A stretch of DNA of 11,991 nt, from the NCBI GenBank assembly GCA_964495595.1, contig CAZBWH010000088.1, forward strand, positions 1-11,991, read 5' to 3'. Each line of letters opens with the position of its first letter. Within the stretch, counting starts at the first letter, position 1. Below, in pieces: positions 6,694 through 11,991 of the stretch. The stretch is from CALMFQ01 sp964495595 (lineage in GTDB: Bacteria; Pseudomonadota; Gammaproteobacteria; Burkholderiales; SCOH01). Position numbers and translations under genes: made by a program. A model generated the notes under the pieces. It had not been told where the DNA came from. It worked only from the letters and a program-made list of their open reading frames with translations, and ran no database searches.

Positions 6694-6718
6694 ACCGTCT
6701 TCCACCAAAAACGGTGGA
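6694..6718 (-). promoter_or_regulatory. Two mutually exclusive hairpins in the rplN leader
   Basis: In the mRNA, TCCACC (6713-6718) can pair with GGTGGA (6701-6706) across a six-base loop. Alternatively ACCGTTTT (6708-6715) can pair with AAGACGGT (6694-6701) over a six-base loop, with one G-U pair. The arms overlap, so both cannot form at once. They lie 20 to 45 bases before the rplN start codon and just before its ribosome-binding site. No matching regulator is known to me; a switching role is only inferred. Confidence 0.4.
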
Positions 6719-6788
6719 CTATCCTAATCGGCCCAGTTTTGGACCCCGTTCGGGGGAGGACGCTCTAAGGCAACACGAAAAGTCGTGC

Positions 6789-6817
6789 AGTATAAAGGCC
6801 TTGCAGAAATATCGCAA
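6789..6817 (-). promoter_or_regulatory. Candidate spc promoter (rplN)
   Basis: On the minus strand TTGCGA (6812-6817) and TATACT (6789-6794) are separated by exactly 17 bases. The -10 matches consensus at 5 of 6 positions and the -35 at 4 of 6. The next bases (GCACGAC) form a GC-rich discriminator, as found in stringently controlled promoters. The expected start is near 6782, about 105 bases before rplN. The position in the rpsQ-rplN gap is that of the known E. coli spc promoter. The spacer lies inside the hairpin at 6794-6824. Confidence 0.75.
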
Positions 6818-6824
6818 GGCCTTT
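6794..6824 (-). terminator. 11-bp hairpin after rpsQ (possible S10 terminator/attenuator)
   Basis: AAAGGCCTTGC (6814-6824 on the minus strand) pairs perfectly with GCAAGGCCTTT (6794-6804) across a nine-base loop, 21 bases after the rpsQ stop. The 3' arm ends in three U, followed by AUACUG, so the U-tract is short and termination may be partial. The stem is also A/U-flanked on the other strand. It overlaps the spc promoter, so only read-through RNA from the S10 block would carry the whole hairpin. Confidence 0.6.
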
Positions 6825-6845
6825 CCCAGCATGGAACAAAAACGC

Positions 6846-7106
6846 TTAGGCGATGCGTGCTTTTTCAAGCAACGAGGTTACGCGCCAAGCCTTGGTTCTG
6901 GACAGTGGGCGACATTCCTCGATAACAACCAGATCGCCCTCGCGATACTCGTTGTTCTCATCGTGAGCATGGTACTTCTTCGAACGGCGAATAACCTTGC
7001 CGTACAACGGATGTTTAACCTTCCGCTCCACTAGCACCGTGACAGTTTTATCCATCTTGTCGCTAGTGACACGTCCAGTCAAAGTGCGGATCGTCTTTTC
7101 ACTCAT
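6846..7106 (-). CDS. rpsQ: 30S ribosomal protein S17
   Basis: S17 of 86 residues (E. coli 84) is a primary 16S rRNA binder with an OB-fold, needed early in 30S assembly. MSEKTIRTLTGRVTSDKMDKTVTVLVERKVKHPLYGKVIRRSKKYHAHDE is typical, as is GDLVVIEECRPLSRTKAWRV. It follows rpmC with two bases between stop and start, so its translation is likely coupled. It is the last gene of the S10 block; after its TAA come the hairpin at 6794-6824 and the spc promoter. Confidence 0.98.
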   Translation of the reverse strand: MSEKTIRTLTGRVTSDKMDKTVTVLVERKVKHPLYGKVIRRSKKYHAHDENNEYREGDLVVIEECRPLSRTKAWRVTSLLEKARIA

Positions 7107-7108
7107 GA

Positions 7109-7300
7109 TCAGGCCGCCTTTTTCTCAGTCAACAACGTCCGAACACGCGCTATATCGCGTCGAACCTTGCGCAGCTCGCTGGTCTTGGCCAATTGCTGCG
7201 TAGCGATCTGCATACGCAGACCAAATTGAGCTTTCAACAGCGACAGCAACTCTTGATTGAGCTCATCCACAGATTTATTTCGCAGATCTTTCGCTTTCAT
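7109..7300 (-). CDS. rpmC: 50S ribosomal protein L29
   Basis: L29 of 63 residues, the same as E. coli, is an almost all-helical protein beside L23 at the nascent-chain exit. The sequence MKAKDLRNKSVDELNQELLSLLKAQFGLRMQ forms the first helix and LRKVRRDIARVRTLLTEK the second. The start ATG (7298-7300) overlaps the rplP stop TGA by one base (TGATG), a stop-restart junction. A GTG one codon upstream is in frame but would lengthen the family N terminus. Confidence 0.98.
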   Translation of the reverse strand: MKAKDLRNKSVDELNQELLSLLKAQFGLRMQIATQQLAKTSELRKVRRDIARVRTLLTEKKAA

Positions 7301-7716
7301 CACTGCCCCACTTGACGTTGTACGAACTGGGTCGGGAACGGCAGCTTGGCCGCAGCCAGGCGGAACGCCTCGCGAGCCAACTCGACGCTTACGCCGTCCA
7401 TTTCATACAGAACCTTGCCCGGCTGAATCTCGGCAACCCAATACTCCGGAGAGCCCTTCCCTCCACCCATACGAACCTCTGCGGGCTTCTTGGAGATCGG
7501 CTTATCCGGGAATACGCGAATCCAGATACGCCCCCCCCGTTTGATGTGGCGAGTCATCGCACGGCGCGCAGCCTCGATTTGACGCGCAGTCAGTCGGCCG
7601 CGACCGACGGCCTTGAGGCCATACTCACCGAACGACACTTTCGATCCACGATGAGCCAAGCCGGTATTGCGACCTTTTTGAACCTTGCGATACTTCGTAC
7701 GATTAGGCTGCAGCAT
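7300..7716 (-). CDS. rplP: 50S ribosomal protein L16
   Basis: L16 of 138 residues (E. coli 136) contacts the A-site tRNA and completes the peptidyl transferase region late in assembly. MLQPNRTKYRKVQKGRNTG, the core GRLTARQIEAARRAMTRHIKRGGRIWIRVFPDKP and the MDGVSVELAREAFRLAAAKLP end are diagnostic. Arg82 corresponds to E. coli Arg81, which a 2-oxoglutarate oxygenase hydroxylates there. A run of eight G encodes Arg60-Gly-Gly. The start lies inside rpsC (14-base overlap), with a strong GGAGG site, and the stop overlaps the rpmC start. Confidence 0.98.
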   Translation of the reverse strand: MLQPNRTKYRKVQKGRNTGLAHRGSKVSFGEYGLKAVGRGRLTARQIEAARRAMTRHIKRGGRIWIRVFPDKPISKKPAEVRMGGGKGSPEYWVAEIQPGKVLYEMDGVSVELAREAFRLAAAKLPFPTQFVQRQVGQ

Positions 7717-8410
7717 TTCTGCCTCCAGACTTGCGGGTACGTTTTTCCGGCTCGGCAGGCTTCACTGCTGGCTGCTCGCCGCGGGCCACCTGCTCGCCCT
7801 TGTACACCCAAACTTTGATACCAATGATGCCGTAGGTTGTCTTGGCCTCGGAGGTTGCGTAGTCAATATCCGCGCGCAAGGTATGCAACGGCACACGACC
7901 CTCGCGATACCATTCACTACGAGCAATCTCAATGCCGTTCAGGCGCCCCGACGACATAATCTTGATCCCCTGAGCCCCCAGGCGCATGGCGTTCTGCATC
8001 GCACGCTTCATCGCACGACGGAACATGACACGCTTCTCCAGCTGGGAGGCAATGCTGTCGGCAATCAATTGAGCATCAATCTCCGGCTTGCGCACTTCCT
8101 CAATGTTGATGTGCACAGGCACACCCATCATCTTTTGCAGCTGACCCTTCAGCAGTTCAATATCCTCACCCTTCTTACCGATCACCACCCCAGGACGAGC
8201 ACTGTGAATGGTGATCCGGGCGTTCTTTGCCGGACGTTCGATCACGATCTTACTGACCGCGGCGTGCGCCAGTTTGGAACGCAGGAAGGAGCGAACCTTG
8301 ATGTCTTCATTCAACATGGTCGCGAAATTTTGATTATTCGCATACCACTTGGAAGACCAGTTTTTCAATACAGCCAGACGGAATCCCGTCGGATGAATTT
8401 TCTGACCCAT
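7703..8410 (-). CDS. rpsC: 30S ribosomal protein S3
   Basis: S3 of 235 residues (E. coli 233) lines the mRNA entry site with S4 and S5 and contributes to mRNA unwinding. MGQKIHPTGFRLAVLKNWSSKWYA starts the protein. A KH domain is seen with its GKKG loop at 78-81, and a C-terminal domain contains ADIDYATSEAKTTYGIIGIKVWVYKGE. The tail is rich in charged residues, ending in GGRNAAA. ATG at 8410 has AAGGA upstream; an in-frame start seven codons earlier is inside the rplV stop region and not supported. Its last codons overlap rplP by 14 bases. Confidence 0.98.
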   Translation of the reverse strand: MGQKIHPTGFRLAVLKNWSSKWYANNQNFATMLNEDIKVRSFLRSKLAHAAVSKIVIERPAKNARITIHSARPGVVIGKKGEDIELLKGQLQKMMGVPVHINIEEVRKPEIDAQLIADSIASQLEKRVMFRRAMKRAMQNAMRLGAQGIKIMSSGRLNGIEIARSEWYREGRVPLHTLRADIDYATSEAKTTYGIIGIKVWVYKGEQVARGEQPAVKPAEPEKRTRKSGGRNAAA

Positions 8411-8420
8411 GGTCTCTTCC

Positions 8421-8750
8421 TTAATCGCCAACGGTCACAGTAATGTGACACGTCTGCTTCTCAATTCGGTTGCCCCGACCCTTTGCACGCGCAGAAAAGC
8501 GCTTGAGACTAGGACCCTTGTCGACATAGATAACCGCCACTTTCAGGGCATCGATATCGGCACCTTCATTATGCTCAGCATTCGCAATTGCCGACTCCAG
8601 CAAGCTGCGAATAATCTGCGCGCCCTTCTTCGGCGTAAAGGCTAGAACATTCAGAGCCTTATCCACCGATTGACCGCGGACCAAATCAGCGACCAGACGG
8701 GCTTTTTGCGCGGACAGTCGAGCATTTCGCAAAACAGCAGAAACTCTCAT
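8421..8750 (-). CDS. rplV: 50S ribosomal protein L22
   Basis: L22 of 109 residues (E. coli 110) binds all 23S rRNA domains and sends a long beta-hairpin into the polypeptide exit tunnel, near the macrolide site. MRVSAVLRNARLSAQKARLVADLVRGQSV is the family start. The hairpin lies at about 80-100 (KGPSLKRFSARAKGRGNRIEKQTCH). The ribosome-binding site AAGGTGG overlaps the rpsS stop. No insertion or deletion is visible in the hairpin of the kind linked to macrolide resistance. Confidence 0.98.
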   Translation of the reverse strand: MRVSAVLRNARLSAQKARLVADLVRGQSVDKALNVLAFTPKKGAQIIRSLLESAIANAEHNEGADIDALKVAVIYVDKGPSLKRFSARAKGRGNRIEKQTCHITVTVGD

Positions 8751-8759
8751 TTCGCCACC

Positions 8760-9035
8760 TTATTTCTTAGCTTTCTTGTCCGCTGCATGACCTTTGAAGG
8801 TACGTGTCAGCGAAAACTCACCCAATTTATGCCCGACCATGTTCTCGTTAACATAAACAGGAACATGCTGGCGACCGTTGTGTACGGCGATCGTCAAGCC
8901 AACGAACTCAGGCAGGATCGTCGAACGACGGGACCACGTCTTGACCGGGCGCTTATCATTCGTAGTACGCACCGACTCAATTTTCTTGAGCAGATGCTGA
9001 TCCACGAAAGGACCTTTTTTAATGGAACGTGCCAT
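8760..9035 (-). CDS. rpsS: 30S ribosomal protein S19
   Basis: S19 of 91 residues (E. coli 92) is a head protein that pairs with S13 and contacts the A-site tRNA and a bridge to the large subunit. MARSIKKGPFVDQHLLKKIE, KTWSRRSTILPEFVGLTIAVHNGRQHVPVYVNENMVGHKLGEFSLTRTFKGH is the near-invariant core, and a lysine-rich tail (DKKAKK) ends it. It starts six bases after the rplB stop. There is nothing irregular. Confidence 0.98.
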   Translation of the reverse strand: MARSIKKGPFVDQHLLKKIESVRTTNDKRPVKTWSRRSTILPEFVGLTIAVHNGRQHVPVYVNENMVGHKLGEFSLTRTFKGHAADKKAKK

Positions 9036-9041
9036 GGCTCA

Positions 9042-9875
9042 TTACCCTTTGTTCGAATAGCGACGACGTACGATCATGCTGGATGTACGCTTGTTTCGAC
9101 GAGTACGATACCCCTTGGTAGGGGTACCCCACGGACTGACGGGATCCCGGCCAGCCGCAGTCTTACCCTCGCCACCACCATGCGGGTGATCAACGGGGTT
9201 CATCACCACACCACGAACGGTTGGGCGGATGCCGCGCCAGCGCTGCGCACCGGCCTTACCGATGGACCGCAAGTTGTGCTCTTCATGCCCCACCTCACCG
9301 ATAGTTGCACGACAATCGACGTGCACCTTGCGAATCTCACCCGAACGAAGACGCAACTGGGCGTACGCACCTTCGCGCGCCAGCAACTGAACCGATGTAC
9401 CAGCGGAACGGGCAAGCTGTGCACCTTTGCCAGGCATCATTTCAACACAGTGAATCGTCGAGCCGACAGGGATATTGCGCAACGGCAGTGCATTACCCGC
9501 CTTGATGGGCGCCTCGGAGCCACTAATCAACTGCTGGCCCGCCACAACACCGCGAGGAGCAATGATGTAACGCCGCTCACCATCCGCGTAGCAAAGCAGG
9601 GCGATATGGGCGGTACGATTTGGATCGTACTCGATACGCTCTACCTTGGCCGGCACACCATCCTTGTTACGGCGAAAATCGATGACGCGATAGTGCTGCT
9701 TGTGACCCCCCCCCTTATGGCGGGTAGTAATCACGCCACGATTATTGCGACCCGCATGCTTCGTTTGCTTCTCCAGCAATGCAGCATGAGGCGCACCTTT
9801 ATGCAAACCGGGAGTCACCACCTTGACGACGGCACGACGGCCAGGCGAGGTCGGTTTTACTTTAATCAAAGACAT
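9042..9875 (-). CDS. rplB: 50S ribosomal protein L2
   Basis: L2 of 277 residues (E. coli 273) is among the most conserved large-subunit proteins, required for subunit association and peptidyl transferase activity. The OB-fold N-terminal half contains GRNNRGVITTRHKGGGHKQHYR (42-63), and an SH3-like second half follows. The NPVDHPHGGGEGK motif (226-238) carries His230, the equivalent of E. coli His229. A run of nine G (9706-9714 on the plus strand as C) encodes Gly55-57. AAGGAG overlaps the rplW stop and serves as ribosome-binding site. Confidence 0.98.
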   Translation of the reverse strand: MSLIKVKPTSPGRRAVVKVVTPGLHKGAPHAALLEKQTKHAGRNNRGVITTRHKGGGHKQHYRVIDFRRNKDGVPAKVERIEYDPNRTAHIALLCYADGERRYIIAPRGVVAGQQLISGSEAPIKAGNALPLRNIPVGSTIHCVEMMPGKGAQLARSAGTSVQLLAREGAYAQLRLRSGEIRKVHVDCRATIGEVGHEEHNLRSIGKAGAQRWRGIRPTVRGVVMNPVDHPHGGGEGKTAAGRDPVSPWGTPTKGYRTRRNKRTSSMIVRRRYSNKG

Positions 9876-9887
9876 AACCTATTCTCC

Positions 9888-10193
9888 TTATTCGCCGCTG
9901 GCAAATTCGATTTGCTGACCGGGCTTGAGGCAAACGTAGGCCTTTTTCCAGTCCTTGCGACGACCATTGAACCGGCCAAACCGCTTCTGTTTGCCCTTCA
10001 CATTCAACACCTGAACACTCTCCACCTGCACCTTGAACAACAGTTCAACCGCAGCCTTGATCTCAGGCTTTGAAGCGCTTGTTGCCACGCGAAATGCGAC
10101 CTGCTCGTACTTATCAGCTACGAACGTGCCCTTTTCGGAGATAATCGGAGCCAGGATGACTTGATACAGTCGCTCTTGATTTGCAGCGCTCAT
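9888..10193 (-). CDS. rplW: 50S ribosomal protein L23
   Basis: L23 of 101 residues (E. coli 100) sits at the exit of the peptide tunnel and is the docking site for trigger factor and the signal recognition particle. APIISEKGTFVADKYEQVAFRVATSASKPEIKAAVELLF is typical, and Glu20 corresponds to the trigger-factor contact Glu18 in E. coli. The internal loop VNVKGKQKRFGR-like segment (LNVKGKQKRFGRFNGRRKDWKKAYV) points into the tunnel. Its ATG overlaps the rplD stop in an ATGA junction, so the two genes are probably coupled. Confidence 0.98.
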   Translation of the reverse strand: MSAANQERLYQVILAPIISEKGTFVADKYEQVAFRVATSASKPEIKAAVELLFKVQVESVQVLNVKGKQKRFGRFNGRRKDWKKAYVCLKPGQQIEFASGE

Positions 10194-10810
10194 GCGTACA
10201 TCTCCTCAATCTGCTTGATCGCCTCACGGGTCACCACAACACTCTTGAAGTGCACCAGACTAAGCGGATCTACCTGTGACGGCTCTACCACGTACACACT
10301 CGCCAGATTGCGGGTCGATAGATACAGATTTTCATCAACACTATCCGCAATAATCAGAGCCTGCTCCAAACCCATCGCCTTCATCTTGGCCACAAACTGC
10401 TTCGTTTTCGGGGCATCTACTGTCAGCGAATCAACGACCGACAAACGCCCCTCACGAGCCAACTGCGAGTAAATGGTCGCAATCCCGGCGCGATACATCT
10501 TTTTGTTGACCTTATGGCTAAAGTTTTCCTCAGGTGAATTCGGGAAAATCTTGCCACCACCACGCCACAGCGGGCTGGACGCCATACCCGCCCGAGCACG
10601 ACCCGTACCCTTTTGGCGAAAAGGCTTCCGAGTGGACTTCGACACCTCGGAGCGATCTTTCTGAGCACGATTGCCACTACGCGCATTGGCCTGATAGGCC
10701 ACAACGACCTGGTGAACCAAGGCCTCATTGAACTCGCGACCGAACAACGCATCGGAAACCGCCAAGGTCGAAACCTGCTGGCCTTGTTCGTTAATTACCT
10801 TCAGTTCCAT
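10190..10810 (-). CDS. rplD: 50S ribosomal protein L4
   Basis: L4 of 206 residues (E. coli 201) lines the exit tunnel with a long loop and, in E. coli, represses the S10 operon at transcription and translation. FGREFNEALVHQVVVAYQANARSGNRAQKDRSEV leads into the tunnel loop with RQKGTGRARAGMASSPLWRGGG (about 60-85), then VNKKMYRAG. Two adjacent ATG codons occur (10813 and 10810). The second gives the family start MELKVI and overlaps the rplC TGA as TGATG; the first would add one Met. Confidence 0.97.
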   Translation of the reverse strand: MELKVINEQGQQVSTLAVSDALFGREFNEALVHQVVVAYQANARSGNRAQKDRSEVSKSTRKPFRQKGTGRARAGMASSPLWRGGGKIFPNSPEENFSHKVNKKMYRAGIATIYSQLAREGRLSVVDSLTVDAPKTKQFVAKMKAMGLEQALIIADSVDENLYLSTRNLASVYVVEPSQVDPLSLVHFKSVVVTREAIKQIEEMYA

Positions 10811-11454
10811 CATGCACCTGCCTTCACGCTAGGACGCACCGTTACGTCGCCACCCTTGGCACCCGGAACAGCCCCCTTTACCAGCAACAGCTGACGCTCA
10901 ACATCGACACGCACAACCTCCAGACATTGAACAGTGCGCTTTACATTACCGTATTGACCCGCCATGCGCTTACCAGGAAAAACCCGCCCCGGATCTTGCG
11001 CCATACCGATCGAACCCGGAGCATTATGCGACACCGAATTACCGTGTGAGGCACGCTGCGAACTGAAATTATGGCGCTTGATAGCACCCGAAAAACCTTT
11101 ACCCTGACTGGTACCGGTCACATCAACAAGCTGCCCAACCTGGAACAACTCGACAGACAGAACCGAACCCGGCTGCAGCGAGGCCAACTGATCAGCAACC
11201 ACCGAAAACTCGCGGAGGCCACGACCTGCCTCAACACCAGCTTTGGCAAAATGCCCAGCTTGAGCCCTATTGACTCGATTCGCCTTCCGCGAGCCGAAGC
11301 CAACTTGAACCGCTACATAACCATCAGTGTCATCGGTTTTGATTTGCGTGACGCGATTATTGGACATATCCAGCACAGTCACCGGAACAGATACACCGTC
11401 CTCGGCAAAAACGCGGGTCATGCCAATCTTGCGACCTACAAGACCTAAACTCAT
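10810..11454 (-). CDS. rplC: 50S ribosomal protein L3
   Basis: L3 of 214 residues (E. coli 209) is an assembly initiator of the large subunit whose long loop reaches the peptidyl transferase centre. MSLGLVGRKIGMTRVFAEDG, AGHFAKAGVEAGRGLREF and VTGTSQGKGFSGAIKRHNF are family marks. The loop HGNSVSHNAPGSIGMAQDPGRVFPGKRMAGQ (about 138-167) includes Gln153, matching the E. coli Gln150 that PrmB methylates. AAGGAAAG lies four bases before the ATG. It is separated from rpsJ by 106 bases holding a strong terminator-like hairpin and a candidate promoter. Confidence 0.98.
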   Translation of the reverse strand: MSLGLVGRKIGMTRVFAEDGVSVPVTVLDMSNNRVTQIKTDDTDGYVAVQVGFGSRKANRVNRAQAGHFAKAGVEAGRGLREFSVVADQLASLQPGSVLSVELFQVGQLVDVTGTSQGKGFSGAIKRHNFSSQRASHGNSVSHNAPGSIGMAQDPGRVFPGKRMAGQYGNVKRTVQCLEVVRVDVERQLLLVKGAVPGAKGGDVTVRPSVKAGA

Positions 11455-11511
11455 GATTCTTTCCTTATGTTTATGTTTAAGGGTCGATTACGATTGATCG
11501 ACAAAACAAAA

Positions 11512-11539
11512 CGGGCTCGCCTTTTTAAGGGCGAGCCCG
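11512..11539 (-). terminator. Strong intrinsic-terminator-like hairpin between rpsJ and rplC
   Basis: On the minus strand CGGGCTCGCC (11530-11539) pairs perfectly with GGCGAGCCCG (11512-11521) over an eight-base loop. It is followed at once by TTTTGTTTTG, a good U-rich tract. In the other direction no T-run follows, so it acts on minus-strand transcription only. It lies 21 bases after the rpsJ stop and 57 bases before rplC. It may end tuf-rpsJ transcripts or act as a partial attenuator ahead of the S10 block. Confidence 0.85.
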
Positions 11540-11541
11540 CG

Positions 11542-11569
11542 ATTCTAGCAGAAAAACGAGTTACTGCAA
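11542..11569 (-). promoter_or_regulatory. Candidate extended -10 promoter for rplC
   Basis: TAGAAT (11542-11547) is preceded by TGC, giving an extended -10 motif, with a weak -35 TTGCAG (11564-11569) 16 bases upstream, inside the last codons of rpsJ. A GC-rich discriminator (CGCGGGC) follows. The expected start, near 11535, falls within the 5' arm of the hairpin at 11512-11539. The -10 is a 5 of 6 match but the -35 only 3 of 6, so this is a moderate candidate. I found no better promoter between the hairpin and rplC. Confidence 0.45.
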
Positions 11570-11872
11570 CTTAATTTCCACGTCAACACCTGCCGGCAAG
11601 TCCAGTTTCATCAGTGCATCCACCGTTTTGTCGGTCGGATCAACAATATCCATGAGCCGCAGATGAGTGCGAATCTCCAACTGATCCCGAGATGTTTTGT
11701 TCACGTGCGGCGAACGAAGAATATCAAAACGCTGAATGCGCGTCGGGAGCGGAACCGGGCCTTTTACTACAGCACCGGTCCGTTTAGCTGTTTCGACAAT
11801 TTCCGCAGCACTGCGATCGATGAGATTATAGTCGTAAGCCTTGAGGCGAATACGAATGCGTTGACTTTGCAT
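11561..11872 (-). CDS. rpsJ: 30S ribosomal protein S10 (NusE)
   Basis: S10 of 103 residues, the E. coli length, is a head protein of the small subunit and, with NusB, a transcription antitermination factor. MQSQRIRIRLKAYDYNLIDRSAAEIVETAKRTGA and the long-loop segment LRSPHVNKTSRDQLEIRTHLRLMDIVDPTDKTVDAL are diagnostic. Two in-frame ATG codons exist. The AGGA site lies seven bases before the second (11872) but only one base before the first (11878), so the second is chosen, which also fits the family N terminus. It lies 66 bases after tuf, with no room for an E. coli-type S10 leader. Confidence 0.97.
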   Translation of the reverse strand: MQSQRIRIRLKAYDYNLIDRSAAEIVETAKRTGAVVKGPVPLPTRIQRFDILRSPHVNKTSRDQLEIRTHLRLMDIVDPTDKTVDALMKLDLPAGVDVEIKLQ

Positions 11873-11882
11873 GGTCATGTCC

Positions 11883-11902
11883 TAAAGAACGATAAAGAAC
11901 GA
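11883..11902 (-). repeat. Two tandem copies of a 10-base unit before rpsJ
   Basis: TCGTTCTTTA occurs twice in direct succession on the minus strand, without mismatch, directly before the AGGA ribosome-binding site of rpsJ. The repeat is U-rich in the mRNA and might be a protein-binding site, a translation enhancer or a simple duplication. Confidence 0.9.
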
Positions 11903-11904
11903 AT

Positions 11905-11924
11905 GGAGCGCGGCACCGCGCCCC
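11905..11924 (-). other. GC-rich hairpin in the tuf-rpsJ gap
   Basis: In the transcript GGGGCGCG can pair with CGCGCTCC across the four-base loop GTGC, with one G-U pair, giving an eight-pair stem 14 bases after the tuf stop. It is followed by AUUCGUUCUUUA, not a continuous U-run, so a terminator role is doubtful. It may slow or process the tuf-rpsJ mRNA. Confidence 0.5.
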
Positions 11925-11938
11925 GCTCTGGCAGCTAA

Positions 11939-11991
11939 TTACTCGATGATCTTCGCAACGACACCAGCGCCGACTGTACGACCACCTTCAC
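11939..11991 (-). CDS. tuf: Elongation factor Tu, C-terminal fragment
   Basis: The last 16 codons read EGGRTVGAGVVAKIIE and end in TAA. This is the invariant C terminus of EF-Tu, the GTPase that delivers aminoacyl-tRNA to the ribosome. It belongs to the third, beta-barrel domain. The position just before rpsJ is that of the str-operon tuf copy in proteobacteria. The rest of the gene lies beyond the right edge, so nothing can be said about its start or completeness. Confidence 0.95.
   Translation of the reverse strand, partial: EGGRTVGAGVVAKIIE

Noticed and set aside
8670..10073. 467-codon open frame on the plus strand opposite rplV, rpsS, rplB and part of rplW
   Set aside because: It lies wholly antisense to four conserved genes, resembles no known protein, and is explained by codon bias in the minus-strand genes.
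11455..11511. Promoter downstream of the rpsJ hairpin, before rplC
   Set aside because: TTAAAC and CATAAA were considered as -10 elements, but neither has a matching -35 at proper spacing. A short GTCGAT/ATCGAC repeat (11483-11502) is also too weak to interpret.
1..11991. CRISPR, mobile elements, tRNA or a novel gene system
   Set aside because: The whole window is accounted for by core ribosomal, infA and secY genes with short gaps. No direct-repeat array, transposase, tRNA-like cloverleaf or unknown gene was seen.

Overview
This window is a nearly complete bacterial ribosomal-protein supercluster (end of str, then S10, spc and start of alpha), all on the minus strand. It reads from right to left. 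The gene order is [tuf]-rpsJ-rplC-rplD-rplW-rplB-rpsS-rplV-rpsC-rplP-rpmC-rpsQ-rplN-rplX-rplE-rpsN-rpsH-rplF-rplR-rpsE-rpmD-rplO-secY-infA-rpmJ-rpsM-rpsK-[rpsD]. Both ends are cut: the last 16 codons of tuf lie at the right edge and the first 22 codons of rpsD at the left edge. The protein sequences, and infA between secY and rpmJ, point to a proteobacterium, most likely a betaproteobacterium. E. coli keeps infA elsewhere. I cannot name a genus. A run of ten N bases inside rpsE shows a draft or metagenome-type assembly.

Layout: 11561-11991 holds the tuf end and rpsJ; 6846-11454 is the S10 block rplC to rpsQ; 919-6674 is the spc block rplN to rpmJ, with secY and infA; 1-858 starts the alpha block rpsM, rpsK, rpsD. 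Genes are tightly packed, with several stop/start overlaps (rplC/rplD, rplD/rplW, rpsC/rplP, rplP/rpmC). No intergenic stretch exceeds about 175 bases.

The products are the core of both ribosomal subunits, plus translation initiation factor IF-1 and the SecY translocon pore, so the window couples ribosome assembly to protein export. The gene content is ordinary and I see no undescribed system.

The most interesting signals are regulatory. At each of the three internal operon boundaries (rpsJ/rplC, rpsQ/rplN, rpmJ/rpsM) I see a plausible sigma-70 promoter physically overlapping an inverted repeat. At the first two the repeat looks like an intrinsic terminator or attenuator. In each case a transcript started at the local promoter would lack the complete hairpin, while read-through RNA from the upstream block would contain it. 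The rplN leader also has two mutually exclusive hairpins. These are readings by eye and were not tested by computation.
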